Below are positions 26,575 to 37,366 of a DNA stretch of 64,000 nucleotides, piece after piece. The stretch is taken from contig NZ_JAHBRW010000001.1 of assembly GCF_018398315.1 (NCBI RefSeq), positions 2,104,001-2,168,000 on the forward strand. The letters are read 5' to 3'. Below the pieces are notes generated by a model, which was not told the origin of the DNA, did not search any database, and worked only from the letters and a program-made list of their open reading frames with translations. This stretch comes from Chelatococcus sp. YT9 (GTDB lineage Bacteria > Pseudomonadota > Alphaproteobacteria > Rhizobiales > Beijerinckiaceae). The translations under genes and the position numbers were made by a program. Position 1 is the stretch's first letter; every line of letters starts with the position of its first letter.

Positions 26575-27771
26575 ATGCATCCCGTTTCTGACCCGCCACC
26601 GGCGGAACTGTCCCCAGCGGTTGCTCTCGCGCTGGATCTGATCCGTTGCCGATCTGTGACGCCCGACGAGGGCGGGGCGCTAGCCCTGCTCGACCAGAAA
26701 CTGTCCGAGGTCGGCTTTGCGACGCATCGGCTCACCTTCACGGCCCCTGACACGCCGGATGTGGAAAATCTCTACGCACGCTACGGCCGCGAAGCGCCGT
26801 TTCTCCTCTTCGCGGGTCATACGGATGTGGTGCCGCCCGGCGACGAGGCCCATTGGCGTCACGATCCCTTCGCCGGTGTGATCGAGGACGGGCGTATCTT
26901 CGGTCGCGGTGCCTCAGACATGAAGGGCGGCGTGGCCGCTATGGTCGCGGCATCGCTCGCCTTCATCAGGGCCAATCCGCGCTTTCCGGGATCCATCGGC
27001 TTTCTGTTGACGGGCGACGAGGAAGGACCCGCCATCAATGGCACTGTGAAGCTGTTGGAATGGGTGAAGAACGAGCTTGGCGACAAGTTCGACCACTGCA
27101 TCCTGGCTGAGCCCACCAATCCGGAAGCACTGGGCGACATGATCAAGATCGGCCGGCGGGGCTCCCTCTCCGGCCGTATCGTACTGGCGGGCAAACAGGG
27201 CCATGTCGCCTATCCGCAACTGGCAGATAACCCGATCCAATATCTCGGTGCGCTGATCGCCGCTCTGAAGGATAAACCTCTGGATGGGGGAACCGAACAT
27301 TTCGCCCCATCAAATCTGGAATTCACGACGATCGACGTTGCCAACCCTTCCGGAAATGTTATTCCGGCAGAGGTGCGGCTTGCCTTCAACATTCGTTTCA
27401 ACGACCGCTGGACGCCGGAGACCCTGGCTGACGAAATCCGCGATCGCATTGCAGCCGCGGACCTCGGCGAACGTGCCAGCGTCACGTTCCTGCCGACCAA
27501 TGCCACCGCCTTCGTGACGGAGCCCGGCCCGTTGGTTTCGGCCCTGTCACGGGCTATCGAGGCGGAAACGGGTTTGAAGCCGGTCTTGTCGACGACCGGC
27601 GGCACGTCGGACGCGCGCTTCATCAAGGACTATTGCTCCGTTGTGGAGTTCGGCCTTGTCGGGCAGACGATGCACCAGGTCGACGAAAACGTGGCGGTTG
27701 CCGATATCGACGCGTTGACGTCGATCTTCCGCCGCGTGCTTCAGGACTATTTCCCGCCGTCGTCCCGATAG
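26575..27771 (+). CDS. dapE: Succinyl-diaminopimelate desuccinylase DapE
   Basis: This metallo-hydrolase of lysine and peptidoglycan synthesis cleaves N-succinyl-LL-2,6-diaminopimelate. From the chosen ATG (398 aa) the metal and catalytic residues are His82 and Asp84 in GHTDVVPPGD, Asp115 in GRGASDMKGG and Glu149-Glu150 in TGDEEGPA, with the C-terminal His in TMHQVDE. Substrate specificity is inferred from the GRRGSLSG and TTGGTSDARF segments. An alternative ATG at 26527 adds 16 residues; neither has a strong ribosome site. It converges with truA, fmt and the genes beyond. Confidence 0.93.
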   Translation: MHPVSDPPPAELSPAVALALDLIRCRSVTPDEGGALALLDQKLSEVGFATHRLTFTAPDTPDVENLYARYGREAPFLLFAGHTDVVPPGDEAHWRHDPFAGVIEDGRIFGRGASDMKGGVAAMVAASLAFIRANPRFPGSIGFLLTGDEEGPAINGTVKLLEWVKNELGDKFDHCILAEPTNPEALGDMIKIGRRGSLSGRIVLAGKQGHVAYPQLADNPIQYLGALIAALKDKPLDGGTEHFAPSNLEFTTIDVANPSGNVIPAEVRLAFNIRFNDRWTPETLADEIRDRIAAADLGERASVTFLPTNATAFVTEPGPLVSALSRAIEAETGLKPVLSTTGGTSDARFIKDYCSVVEFGLVGQTMHQVDENVAVADIDALTSIFRRVLQDYFPPSSR

Positions 27772-27811
27772 TCCTGCGTGGTTGGTCCCAACTTGGTCGG
27801 AGCGCCGCGCC

Positions 27812-28552
27812 TCAGGGATAATCGACGCCGATGAGATAGAGCCCTGTCGCGGGTGCCATGGGGCCGCAGGCGGAGCGTTGCCGGGCGGCGAGGGCTTCCG
27901 CGACCTGGGTGACCGGCCATTGCCGGGCGCCGACGCGCTCCAGCGTGCCGACCATTGAGCGCACCTGGTGATGGAGGAAGGAGCGTGCCGCGGCGAAGAC
28001 GCGGATCTCGTCGCCGATCCGCTCCACATCGAGCCGGTCGAGCGTGCGGATGGGGCTCTTGGCCTGGCAATCGGCCGCGCGGAAGGTCGTGAAATCGTGC
28101 CGGCCGAGCAGCGTCTGGGCCGCGGCGTGCATGGCCTCGGCATCGAGGGACCGCGGCACGTGCCAGACCCGGCCGATCTCGATGGCTGGCGGCGGGCGGC
28201 GGTTGAGGATGCGATAGAGGTAGTGGCGCTTGACCGCTGAATGACGGGCATCGAAGCCCGCGTCCACCGCCTCGGCGGAGAGGATGGCCACGGGCTCGGG
28301 CTTCAGATGGGCATTGGTGGCGTCGCGCACGGTGTCCACGCGCCATGTCTTGTCGAGATCGACATGGACGACCTGATGGGTGGCGTGCACGCCGGCGTCG
28401 GTGCGGCCGGCACATTGCACGCGCACCGCGTGGCCGGCGAAGCGCGCGATCGCCTCCTCGACGGCCTGCTGCACGGCGCGGCCGTTGTCCTGCCACTGCC
28501 AGCCGCAATAGGCGCGGCCGTCATATTCCACGACGAGCTTGTAGCGCGGCAT
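27812..28552 (-). CDS. truA: tRNA pseudouridine(38-40) synthase TruA
   Basis: TruA (246 aa) converts uridines 38-40 of tRNA anticodon arms to pseudouridine. The catalytic Asp52 lies in GRTDAGVHA, and the family segments RHYLYRI, DFTTFRA and [11 protein letters not shown] are present in order. The ATG at 28552 lies one base after the fmt stop, which defines the start. A fmt-truA order is common in alphaproteobacteria. Confidence 0.95.
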   Translation of the reverse strand: MPRYKLVVEYDGRAYCGWQWQDNGRAVQQAVEEAIARFAGHAVRVQCAGRTDAGVHATHQVVHVDLDKTWRVDTVRDATNAHLKPEPVAILSAEAVDAGFDARHSAVKRHYLYRILNRRPPPAIEIGRVWHVPRSLDAEAMHAAAQTLLGRHDFTTFRAADCQAKSPIRTLDRLDVERIGDEIRVFAAARSFLHHQVRSMVGTLERVGARQWPVTQVAEALAARQRSACGPMAPATGLYLIGVDYP

Positions 28553-28553
28553 C

Positions 28554-29486
28554 TCAGGCGAGCACCGCGCCGGGCGCAAGCCGCGCACCGCGCAGGAAAG
28601 CGTCGGCGTTCATCACGCCCTTGCCGGCGCGCTGCACCTGCAGCAGGCGCAGGGCGCCTTCGCCGCAGGCCACGGTGAACTCCCCGTCCAGCAGCGTGCC
28701 CGGCGCGCCCTGTCCCTCGGCAGGCGCGCTGCGCAGGGCGCGCACGCGCTCGGGGCTCTTACCGAGATCGACCTCGAAGAAGGCGCTGGGGAAGGGCGAG
28801 AGGCCACGGATCTGGTTGTGCAATTCGCCGGCCGGCCGCGCCCAGTCGATGCGGGCCTCATCGTTGGTGATCTTCCTGGCGTAGGTCACACCGTCTTCCG
28901 GCTGCGGCACAAAGCTCAGCGCGCCGCGGGAGAGCGCGGCGAGCGCCCGCGCCATCAGGTCGGCGCCAAGGCGCGACAGGCTGTCGTGCAGCTCGCCGGC
29001 GGTGGTTTGCGGACCAATGGCGACGCGCTCCACCATGGCGACGGGCCCGGTGTCGAGCCCTTCCTCCATCTTCATCACGGCGACACCCGTCTCCGCGTCG
29101 CCCGCCATGATCGCGCGCTGGATGGGGGCCGCGCCGCGCCAACGCGGCAGCAGCGACGCATGCAGGTTCAGGCAGCCGAGTTCCGGCGCCTCCAGGATCG
29201 CCTTGGGCAGGAGCATGCCATAAGCCACCACCACGGCGGCCTCGGCATCGAGGGAGGCGAAGGTCTCCGCCGCCTCGTCCGTGCGCAGGGTCTTCGGCGT
29301 GAAGACCGGGATGCCGAAGCGCTCCGCCATGGCATGGACGGGGGAGGGGCGCTCGGCGAGCCCCCGCCCGCTCTGCGCAGGCGCCCGGGTGTATACCGCG
29401 ACGACCTCATGCCCCTGGCCGATGATCTCGGCGAGAACCGGCACGGCAAAATCAGGGGTGCCCATGAAGACGATGCGCAGCGACAT
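28554..29486 (-). CDS. fmt: Methionyl-tRNA formyltransferase
   Basis: Fmt (310 aa) formylates initiator methionyl-tRNA using 10-formyltetrahydrofolate. The N-terminal Rossmann-like domain starts [15 protein letters not shown]; the formyl-transfer motif [12 protein letters not shown] supplies Asn and His, and GLDTGP the Asp. A C-terminal OB-like domain follows from about residue 205. The ATG at 29486 starts the conserved sequence. The partner deformylase gene def lies 3 kb away at 32516, separated by the frm genes, whereas def and fmt are adjacent in many related genomes. Confidence 0.95.
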   Translation of the reverse strand: MSLRIVFMGTPDFAVPVLAEIIGQGHEVVAVYTRAPAQSGRGLAERPSPVHAMAERFGIPVFTPKTLRTDEAAETFASLDAEAAVVVAYGMLLPKAILEAPELGCLNLHASLLPRWRGAAPIQRAIMAGDAETGVAVMKMEEGLDTGPVAMVERVAIGPQTTAGELHDSLSRLGADLMARALAALSRGALSFVPQPEDGVTYARKITNDEARIDWARPAGELHNQIRGLSPFPSAFFEVDLGKSPERVRALRSAPAEGQGAPGTLLDGEFTVACGEGALRLLQVQRAGKGVMNADAFLRGARLAPGAVLA

Positions 29487-29842
29487 TGGGTTCAACTCGA
29501 TTGGGACGGACCTGATGGTCTTGCTTCAGGAACAAGGGCTCAGGCGCGTTGTAGCCGGAACAGCCCGGCTATGGAAAGGGGAGGCGGCGCGATGGTCTTT
29601 TCGCAGGCCGATGATTGGCGCGGCCGCCACCAACCTCACCGTTCGATCCCTCCCCTCCAGGGGAGGGGGCGCCGCAGGCGCCGGGTGGGGTTTCGGCTCA
29701 CCGTGGCAGAGGGGCGGGCCCCACCCGACCTCGCTGACGCGAGGCCACCCTCCCCGGAGGGGAGGGATCAGGGCGCGCGCATGCAGGCCAGTGCTTCGTC
29801 CGGGATACGGCATCGGATGCCGGATCTTTCATCCGCTTGACA
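29487..29842. other. Non-coding gap between fmt and frmR
   Basis: No credible gene is seen in these 356 bases. They contain the composite palindromic element at 29645-29769. The rest is GC-rich sequence without coding features and leads into the frmR promoter region. Confidence 0.6.
29645..29769. repeat. Composite palindromic intergenic element (copy 1)
   Basis: A 125-base element bounded by perfect 14-base inverted repeats, GATCCCTCCCCTCC at 29645-29658 and GGAGGGGAGGGATC at 29756-29769. Inside are further hairpins: CCCTCC/GGAGGG pairs at both ends, GGCGCC-GCA-GGCGCC, GGGTGGGG paired with CCCCACCC, and CCTCG/CGAGG. Related but shorter or decayed copies lie at 39526-39640 and about 52085-52195. 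It is probably a repetitive extragenic palindrome family of this genome. Confidence 0.75.
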
Positions 29843-29862
29843 TACTCCCATGGAGTATAATA
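29838..29862 (+). promoter_or_regulatory. frmR promoter region with probable FrmR operator
   Basis: ATACTCC-CAT-GGAGTAT at 29843-29859 is a perfect 7-base inverted repeat of the A/T-edged, C/G-centred kind bound by FrmR/RcnR-family repressors. TTGACA (29838-29843) and TATAAT (29857-29862) overlap its two edges, but they are only 13 bases apart, so they may not be one promoter. Repressor binding here would block polymerase. The frmR ATG is 40 bases downstream. Confidence 0.65.
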
Positions 29863-29901
29863 GTGCCGTGCATAATACGCGTCTTCAGTATGTGGAATGC
29901 C

Positions 29902-30192
29902 ATGCCTCATTCGCCGGAGGACAAGAAGCGCGCCATCAACCGCTTGCGCCGGATCAAGGGGCAGGCGGAGGCGCTGGAACTCGCTGTGGAGCAGGGGGCC
30001 GATTGCGGTGCGCTTCTCCAGCAGATCGCCGCGCTGCGGGGTGCGGCGACCGGCTTGATGGCCGAGGTGCTGGAAAGCCACCTGCGCGAGACCTTTCTCG
30101 AGGCCGGGCGCGGGCAGGGCACAGCCCGGCCCGTTGATGGCGAGGCCGAGATAGACGGGATCATGCGCATCGTGCGCTCTTATCTGAAATAA
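29902..30192 (+). CDS. frmR: Formaldehyde-sensing repressor FrmR
   Basis: A 96-residue all-helical DUF156 repressor. It keeps the FrmR determinants Pro2 and Cys35 (GADCGALLQQIAALRG), the residues bridged by formaldehyde in the Escherichia coli protein, and the family segment GLMAEVLESHLRETF. The C-terminus IMRIVRSYLK also matches. The start MPHSPEDKKR is fixed by the need for Pro2. It sits just upstream of frmA and fghA and behind an inverted repeat that probably is its operator, forming a self-regulated formaldehyde-detoxification unit. Confidence 0.93.
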   Translation: MPHSPEDKKRAINRLRRIKGQAEALELAVEQGADCGALLQQIAALRGAATGLMAEVLESHLRETFLEAGRGQGTARPVDGEAEIDGIMRIVRSYLK

Positions 30193-30273
30193 TGGCTTCA
30201 AGCGATCAGGCCTAACGGGTCGGGAAGCCAGAACGATCTTTGCGGACTATCCTCAGGGAAGAAGGAACAGGAC

Positions 30274-31386
<1,113 letters not shown>

Positions 31387-31398
31387 CGGGAATTCGCG

Positions 31399-32244
31399 AT
31401 GACGCTCGAACTCGTCTCCAGCGCGCGCTCCTTCGGGGGCGAGCAGCGCGTCTACAAGCATCGCTCCACCGAGACCGGCACGGACATGCGCTTTTCCGCC
31501 TTCGTGCCGCCGCAGGCGGCCGCGGGCAAGGTGCCGGTGGTGTGGTTCCTCTCGGGCCTCACCTGCACGGAGGAGAACTTCACCGTGAAGGCCGGCGCCC
31601 AGCGCGTGGCTGCGGAACTCGGGCTCATGGTGATCGCGCCCGACACCAGCCCGCGCGGCGAAGGCGTGCCGGATGATCCCGACGGCGCCTATGACTTCGG
31701 CCTCGGCGCGGGCTTCTATGTCGATGCCACCGTTGCGCCATATGCGCGCAACTACCGCATGGCGAGCTACATCGGCCGGGAACTGCCGGAGCTCGTCGGC
31801 GCGGAGCTGCCGGTCGATGGGACGCGGCAGGGCATCACTGGCCATTCCATGGGCGGGCACGGCGCCTTGACGCTCGCCCTGAAAAACCCAGGCCGGTTCA
31901 AGGCCGTCTCGGCCTTCGCGCCGATCGTCTCGCCGATGAACTGCCCGTGGGGCGAGAAGGCCTTGGGCGGCTATCTCGGCCCGGACAAGGCCGCGTGGCG
32001 CGCCTATGACGCTTGCGCCTTGATCGAGGACGGCGCCCGCGTCGCGGATCTCCTGGTCGATCAGGGTACCGCGGACGGGTTCCTTGCGAATCAGCTCAAG
32101 CCGGAGCTTCTTGAGGCGGCCTGCGCGAAGGCGGGCATTGCGCTGACGCTGCGCCGGCAGGAGGGCTACGACCACTCCTATTTCTTCATCGCGACCTTCA
32201 TCGCGGATCACCTGAAGTGGCATGCGGAGCGGCTCAGGGCGTGA
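31399..32244 (+). CDS. fghA: S-formylglutathione hydrolase
   Basis: This alpha/beta-hydrolase (281 aa) of the esterase D family hydrolyses S-formylglutathione to formate and glutathione, completing the pathway begun by frmA. The nucleophile is Ser150 in GHSMGGHGA; the acid and base lie in the C-terminal part (DQGTADGF and GYDHSYFF). LSGLTCTEENF at about 51-61 is a family signature. It is separated from frmA by only 12 bases and is expected to share its transcript. Confidence 0.95.
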   Translation: MTLELVSSARSFGGEQRVYKHRSTETGTDMRFSAFVPPQAAAGKVPVVWFLSGLTCTEENFTVKAGAQRVAAELGLMVIAPDTSPRGEGVPDDPDGAYDFGLGAGFYVDATVAPYARNYRMASYIGRELPELVGAELPVDGTRQGITGHSMGGHGALTLALKNPGRFKAVSAFAPIVSPMNCPWGEKALGGYLGPDKAAWRAYDACALIEDGARVADLLVDQGTADGFLANQLKPELLEAACAKAGIALTLRRQEGYDHSYFFIATFIADHLKWHAERLRA

Positions 32245-32515
32245 GGGTACAATGCGGCGTGGCAGTGCGCCGCCTCACCCGTCGGGATGGCCGGGACAAG
32301 CTCGGCCATGACAACGGTCCCTGACAAAGAGGCCAAGACAAACACAGGGGGGAAGCGTTCTCCGAAGGGGTGTCATCCCCGGCGCGCGCAGCGCCGGGAA
32401 GGGGATCCAGCACCACGGATGGCGTATTGTAGGGTCCCGACGTGTTCATGGATTCGGGGCTCAAGCCTCCGGCTTGCTCCGGAATGACCACGGCGGCGCC
32501 AACCGCCGGGTGGCC
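32245..32515. other. Non-coding gap between fghA and def with small inverted repeats
   Basis: No gene is seen in these 271 bases between convergent fghA and def. They include CGGCG/GCGCCG-type pairing following a GTCATCCCCGG segment at about 32372-32400, and a GCCTCCGGC palindrome near 32466-32474. The GTCATCCCCG word recurs in tandem at 39657-39698. No clear terminator with a T-run was found. Confidence 0.5.
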
Positions 32516-33037
32516 TTAACCCACGGCTTCGCGCTTCGCAGCCTTGGTGAATTTCTTCATCACCCGGTCGCGCTTCAGCTTAGACAGGTAGTCGATGAAG
32601 AGAACCCCGTCGAGATGGTCGATCTCGTGTTGCAGGCAGGTCGCGAGTATGCCCTCGGCCTCGATCTCCTGGGTCTTGCCGTCGAGGTCCATATAGCGCA
32701 CGCGGATTTTTGCCGGGCGCTCCACTTCCTCGTAATAGTCGGGAATCGAAAGGCAGCCTTCCTCGTGAATGCTGAACTCTTCGTCGGATTCCCACGTGAT
32801 CTCGGGATTGATCACCACCATCGGCGCGCGCGGCTCATCCTTTCCGGCAACGTCGATGACGAGCAGACGCTTCATGACCCCGATCTGCACGGCTGCCAGA
32901 CCGATTCCTGGCGCGTCGTACATCGTTTCCAGCATGTCGGCGGCAAGCGTGCGGATCTCGTCGGTGATCTCCGTCACAGGCTCGGATGCGGTCTTGAGCC
33001 GCTGGTCTGGGATAAGGACGATAGGTTTTATAGCCAT
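32516..33037 (-). CDS. def: Peptide deformylase
   Basis: Def (173 aa) removes the formyl group from nascent proteins. The three family motifs are present: [10 protein letters not shown] at 44-53, EEGCLSIP at 92-99 with metal ligand Cys95, and QHEIDH at 136-141 with His137, catalytic Glu138 and His141. It lies on the same strand as fmt and truA but is separated from them by the frm genes. It diverges from rmuC upstream. Confidence 0.96.
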   Translation of the reverse strand: MAIKPIVLIPDQRLKTASEPVTEITDEIRTLAADMLETMYDAPGIGLAAVQIGVMKRLLVIDVAGKDEPRAPMVVINPEITWESDEEFSIHEEGCLSIPDYYEEVERPAKIRVRYMDLDGKTQEIEAEGILATCLQHEIDHLDGVLFIDYLSKLKRDRVMKKFTKAAKREAVG

Positions 33038-33192
33038 GGCGCAGACTTGCAGGGCCTTTTACAGGAAGCTGTGGGACGATGCTGTCGAGGCCTGAAAACG
33101 ACAGTGTAACAGCCACATAATCACTTGCGCCGCAAGGGTCAATGTGTTCTTCTTTTGTTCGCATTGATGGTGAGGCGAGTCTCAGTTCTCCG

Positions 33193-34347
33193 ATGAATCA
33201 GACCCTGTTGAACCTGGCAGGATATCCGCTCACCGCAGGCGAAATCATTGTCGGCGCGGCGGGCGCAGCGGTGGTTATTCTGCTTTTGCTCGCTGTTTTC
33301 ATCGCGCGCACCAATCGTGAGCGCCGGATCGAAGCCGCTGAGGCGGCCGAGCGGGCGCGGGAGATGGACGACAAGGTCGCTGAGCTCAATCGCATCCAGG
33401 CGGAGATGACGGGCCGGCTGCAGACGATCGCCGAGATCTTCGGGTCGCGCCAGCAGGATTTTGCCCGCTTCGTTGCCGAACGGCTGGACGGCCTCCAGCA
33501 TCGCGTTGGGCAGGGGCTCGAGGTTTCGTCGCGAACGACAGGTGAGCATATCGCACGCCTTAACGAGCGTCTCGCAGTGATCGACGCGGCCCAGAAGAAC
33601 CTCACCAACCTGACCGGCGAAGTAGTCGGTCTCAAGGATATCCTAGCCAACAAGCAGGCACGTGGTGCCTATGGTCAGGGGCGCATGGAGACGATCGTCC
33701 GCGATGGTCTCCCGGCCGGGCACTATGCCTTTCAGGCGACGTTGCGCAACGGCCGCAGGCCGGACTGCCTGATCCGCCTGCCGGGTGATCATCCCCTCGT
33801 CATCGATGCCAAGTTTCCGCTGGAGAGCTTTCTCGCGTTTCGTGGGGCCACCAGCGACGAGATGCGCCGCACGGCGGCGGCGCGGGTCAAGACTGACGTG
33901 GCGACCCATGTGAAGGATATTGCCGAGAAATATCTCGTGCCTGGCGAGACGCAGGATCTGGCGCTGCTGTTCGTGCCGTCGGAGGCGATCTATGCAGACC
34001 TGCAGGAGCATTTCGAGGATGTCGTGGCGCGCGCCCATCGCGCCCGGGTGATCATCGTTTCGCCGTCGCTGCTGGCGCTCGCCATTCAGGTGATGCAGTC
34101 TCTCGTGCGGGATGCGCGCATGCGCGAGGAAGCCGAGACCATCCAGCTCGAAGTGCGCCGTATTCTGGAAGATGTCGTCAGGCTGCGCGACCGCGTGGAA
34201 AAATTGGACACGCATTTCCGTCAGGCGCAGGAGGACGTGGCGCAGATCCGCACGTCCACGGACAAGATCGTCAAGCGCGGCGAGCGCATCGAGGCGCTCG
34301 ATTTCGAGGACCGGAGCGCCTCGCCGGAGATCCGCGCCGCTGAATGA
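33193..34347 (+). CDS. rmuC: DNA recombination protein RmuC homolog
   Basis: An RmuC-family protein (384 aa) with one N-terminal membrane helix (about residues 14-36), a coiled coil to about residue 135, and a nuclease-like RmuC domain (RGAYGQGRMETIVRDGL to LAIQVMQ). The family limits inversions between short repeats, and the domain belongs to the PD-(D/E)XK group (VIDAKFPLE supplies Asp and Lys). The ATG at 33193 gives a normal N-terminus; an in-frame ATG at 33142 is possible. It diverges from def and converges with the dehydrogenase gene downstream. Confidence 0.9.
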   Translation: MNQTLLNLAGYPLTAGEIIVGAAGAAVVILLLLAVFIARTNRERRIEAAEAAERAREMDDKVAELNRIQAEMTGRLQTIAEIFGSRQQDFARFVAERLDGLQHRVGQGLEVSSRTTGEHIARLNERLAVIDAAQKNLTNLTGEVVGLKDILANKQARGAYGQGRMETIVRDGLPAGHYAFQATLRNGRRPDCLIRLPGDHPLVIDAKFPLESFLAFRGATSDEMRRTAAARVKTDVATHVKDIAEKYLVPGETQDLALLFVPSEAIYADLQEHFEDVVARAHRARVIIVSPSLLALAIQVMQSLVRDARMREEAETIQLEVRRILEDVVRLRDRVEKLDTHFRQAQEDVAQIRTSTDKIVKRGERIEALDFEDRSASPEIRAAE

Positions 34348-34353
34348 GGGCTA

Positions 34354-35310
34354 TCAGCCGTCCTTGCTCTCGCCCTGGCGCCGGCCGAAGTCGGGCGCGG
34401 CGGTTTCCTGCCCCATGTCGATGATGCTGCGGCGGATGGCGCGGGTGCGTGTGAACAGGTTGAACAGCGCCTCGCCATCGCCCCAGCGGATGGCACGCTG
34501 GAGGGCGGCCAGGTCTTCGTTGAACCGGCCGAGCATTTCGAGGACGGCGTCCTTGTTGGTCAGGAACACGTCGCGCCACATGGTCGGATCGGAGGCCGCT
34601 ATGCGCGTGAAGTCGCGGAAGCCGCCGGCCGAGAATTTGATGACCTCGGATTGCGTCACGGTCTCCAGGTCGGCGGCCGTGCCGACGATATTATAGGCGA
34701 TCAGATGTGGCACGTGGCTCGTGATGGCGAGGACCAGATCATGGTGCTGCGGCGTCATGATCTCGACCTGAGCGCCCATGGCCTCCCATAACCCGCGTGT
34801 CACCGCAACTGCTTCGGGATCGGCGCCTTCCGGCGGTGTCACGATCGACCAGCGATTATGAAAGAGCGTGGCGAAGCCCGCGTCCGGCCCGGAATGCTCG
34901 GTTCCAGCCACCGGATGCGCCGGCACGAGATGCACGCCAGGCGGGAGATGGGGGGCAACGGCGGCGACGACGGCTCCCTTGACCGATCCGACGTCGGACA
35001 CGATCGCGCCGGGCTTCAGGGCCCCGGCGATCTCGGCCGCGACATCACCGCAGGCGCCGACCGGCACGCACAGGATCACCATATCCGCGCCGTCGGCTGC
35101 TTCGGCTGCAGTGTCGGCCACGGCATCCCCCAGGCGGAGCTCAACGAGCCGCTTGCGCACGTCGGGTGAGGCGTCACTGACGACGAGTGTGCCCGCGAGC
35201 TTGAGATGGGCGACGGCGCGGGCAATGGACGAGCCGATCAGACCAAGCCCGATGATGGCGAGCCGCCCGACGAGGGGGTCGGCGCGCGGTGGCCCCAGCC
35301 GGTCAGGCAT
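34354..35310 (-). CDS. Prephenate/arogenate dehydrogenase
   Basis: A TyrA-family enzyme of tyrosine synthesis (318 aa) that oxidatively decarboxylates prephenate or arogenate. The NAD(P) motif GLGLIGSS is at 21-28, the catalytic His in [13 protein letters not shown] at about 133-141, and a helical dimerisation domain forms the C-terminal half. Which substrate is used cannot be decided from sequence; alphaproteobacterial homologs are often called TyrC when cyclohexadienyl-specific. Its start overlaps the hisC stop by eight bases, indicating co-transcription with hisC and chorismate mutase. Confidence 0.93.
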   Translation of the reverse strand: MPDRLGPPRADPLVGRLAIIGLGLIGSSIARAVAHLKLAGTLVVSDASPDVRKRLVELRLGDAVADTAAEAADGADMVILCVPVGACGDVAAEIAGALKPGAIVSDVGSVKGAVVAAVAPHLPPGVHLVPAHPVAGTEHSGPDAGFATLFHNRWSIVTPPEGADPEAVAVTRGLWEAMGAQVEIMTPQHHDLVLAITSHVPHLIAYNIVGTAADLETVTQSEVIKFSAGGFRDFTRIAASDPTMWRDVFLTNKDAVLEMLGRFNEDLAALQRAIRWGDGEALFNLFTRTRAIRRSIIDMGQETAAPDFGRRQGESKDG

Positions 35311-36415
35311 GCGCGCCCCCGAGGAAGTCCTTTAGTGCAGCCACAACGCGGTGGTTGGCCTCCTCGTCGCCGACGGTCATGCGCAGGGCGTTGGGGAGTC
35401 CATAGGAAGCGACAGCCCGCAACACAAGCCCGCGCCTGGACAGGAAGCTGTCCGCCGCCTTTGCGTCACGGCCCGCCTCGGTTGGAAAATGGATCAGGAC
35501 GAAGTTGCCGACGCTGGGCGTTACCTTGAGGCCAAGCCCGGAGATCTCTTTCGTGAGCCAGGGCAGCCATGTCTCGTTATGCATGATGGAAGCGGCTACA
35601 TGGCTTTCATCGGCAATCGCCGCAATGCCGGCTTCGATGGCGGGCGCGTTGACATTGAAGGGGCCGCGGATGCGGTTGATCGCATCGATGACGTGGGCGG
35701 GCCCGTAAACCCAGCCGAGGCGCAGCGCCGCGAGACCGTAGATCTTGGAGAAGGTGCGCACCATGACGACATTCTCGCTCGTCGAGACCAGCTCGAGCCC
35801 GGAGGCATAATCGTTGCGCCTGACATATTCGGCATAGGCTGCATCGAGAACCAGCAGCACATGCGGGGGCAGGCCCGCATGCAGGCGTTTCACTTCGTCG
35901 AAGGGAAGATAGGTGCCGGTCGGATTGTTGGGATTGGCAAGAAAGACCACCTTCGTGCGCGGCGTCACGGCGGCGAGAAGCGCGTCGACGCTCGCGGCCA
36001 GGTCCGTTTCCTTGGCAACGACCGGGGTGCCGCCGGCGGCGGTGATCGCGATCTTGTAGACCAGGAACCCGTATTCGGAATAGACGCCCTCGTCGCCAGG
36101 CCCGATATAGGCGTGGGTCAGGAGATTGAGGATATCGTCAGAGCCCGCGCCGCAGACGATGCGGGCAGGGTCGAGGCCGAATCTGGCGCCGATTGCCTCC
36201 CGAAGGCGCGTGGCGGCGCCATCGGGGTAATGCTCGAGGGTCGCGGCCGCGTGCTTATAGGCCTCGATGGCTGCCTTGCTCGGCCCCAGCGGCGTCTCGT
36301 TGGACGACAGCTTGTAGACCTTATCGACGCCCGTGACGCTGCTCTTGCCTGGCACGTAGGCGTCGATCGACAGAATTCCGGCCCGCGGGACGGGGCGATC
36401 GGCCACAAGACCCAT
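35303..36415 (-). CDS. hisC: Histidinol-phosphate/aromatic aminotransferase
   Basis: A class I/II PLP aminotransferase of 370 aa. The PLP lysine is Lys224 in [21 protein letters not shown] is at 161-167, and Asp191 contacts the cofactor nitrogen. The overall pattern is HisC. Because it lies between chorismate mutase and a TyrA-type dehydrogenase, it may serve aromatic transamination (prephenate or phenylpyruvate) as well as, or instead of, histidinol phosphate. It overlaps the dehydrogenase gene downstream by eight bases. Confidence 0.9.
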   Translation of the reverse strand: MGLVADRPVPRAGILSIDAYVPGKSSVTGVDKVYKLSSNETPLGPSKAAIEAYKHAAATLEHYPDGAATRLREAIGARFGLDPARIVCGAGSDDILNLLTHAYIGPGDEGVYSEYGFLVYKIAITAAGGTPVVAKETDLAASVDALLAAVTPRTKVVFLANPNNPTGTYLPFDEVKRLHAGLPPHVLLVLDAAYAEYVRRNDYASGLELVSTSENVVMVRTFSKIYGLAALRLGWVYGPAHVIDAINRIRGPFNVNAPAIEAGIAAIADESHVAASIMHNETWLPWLTKEISGLGLKVTPSVGNFVLIHFPTEAGRDAKAADSFLSRRGLVLRAVASYGLPNALRMTVGDEEANHRVVAALKDFLGGAHA

Positions 36416-36463
36416 GATAAGACACTCCGGATGAAGAACGAACGGAAGCCGCGCGGTGGGAGA

Positions 36464-37366
36464 TCAGCCCCCCATGCCCGGTTTGTCGAGCACGAAAACC
36501 TCGGCGTGGCTTCCGATTTCACTGAGGTCGATGCGCCCCAGACGCTCCGCCGTCAAGGCCTCTTCGAGAGTTTCCAGCGTCACGGCGCCGGGAACCGAGA
36601 TAAGAAGCGACAATCCATCGCGGAGGCCGGCTGACCCGAGAACCTGGCCGCTGAGCCGGGCGATGGCGCCACGCGCTGTCTCCCGCCATCGCTCGACGGT
36701 CGCCGCGACGAGCCGCACCTCGTTCGACCCCCCGTCCGTCAGCGGCTGCGCGATGACGAAAACAGGCGTTGCCGCCGGATGCTGCGGCCGTTCGATGAAG
36801 GGCAGCCGCGCGATGATCTTCGGGCTGTCGGGGCCGGTGAGTCCAGTCCACCACGGGCCGGAGGCCGCAGCGCCGTCCGGCCGGAAAATGCCAAGATCGC
36901 CCTTGGATTCTGCAACGGCACGGATGACGGCCTCCGCGCTGGTATGGGCGATATAGGGGACGGTGAAGCCAAAATGGAAGCGCGCTGAATCCCGCATGGG
37001 TCCATCGCCCCCGGAGACGTCGGCATGCACGCTATAGGGCGCCTGGACATAGGTGAAGGTGCCGATGATGACACGCCAGATGCTCTCCGCGGTGTCGAGC
37101 GGCAGAATTCCGCGGTGGCGCTCCGCGAGCCTCCTCATCATGGCCGCCTCACGAGCCGGCCTGAAGGCCGAGCCCGGCCCCTGCGTCCGCTTGAAGGCAA
37201 TCAGCCGGTCGATGATGTCGCCGCGCTCCATCAGGAGTTCATGCATCGCCGCGTCGATGCGATCGATTTCTTCACGCAGAACCGCGAGGTCGACCGGAGG
37301 GGAAACGGGAGCGGCGGGAGTGGGAGAGGAAGCGCTCTGTGCGGGTTTTGTCACCGGATTGACCAT
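36464..37366 (-). CDS. Chorismate mutase with long C-terminal extension
   Basis: A 300-residue protein. After a Pro/Ala-rich leader (residues 8-25), residues about 26-110 form an AroQ-type chorismate mutase: LREEIDRIDAAMHELLMERG, then RLIAFKR and RPAREAAMMRRL, with Arg, Lys and Glu in the active-site positions. Residues 115-300 are not mutase-like; they include PYIAHTSAEAVIRAV and end with a ligand-domain-like VTLETLEEAL segment. In normal P-proteins this space would hold prephenate dehydratase, but that enzyme is encoded separately at 48061. The start at 37366 is the first ATG giving a reasonable leader. Confidence 0.85.
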   Translation of the reverse strand: MVNPVTKPAQSASSPTPAAPVSPPVDLAVLREEIDRIDAAMHELLMERGDIIDRLIAFKRTQGPGSAFRPAREAAMMRRLAERHRGILPLDTAESIWRVIIGTFTYVQAPYSVHADVSGGDGPMRDSARFHFGFTVPYIAHTSAEAVIRAVAESKGDLGIFRPDGAAASGPWWTGLTGPDSPKIIARLPFIERPQHPAATPVFVIAQPLTDGGSNEVRLVAATVERWRETARGAIARLSGQVLGSAGLRDGLSLLISVPGAVTLETLEEALTAERLGRIDLSEIGSHAEVFVLDKPGMGG

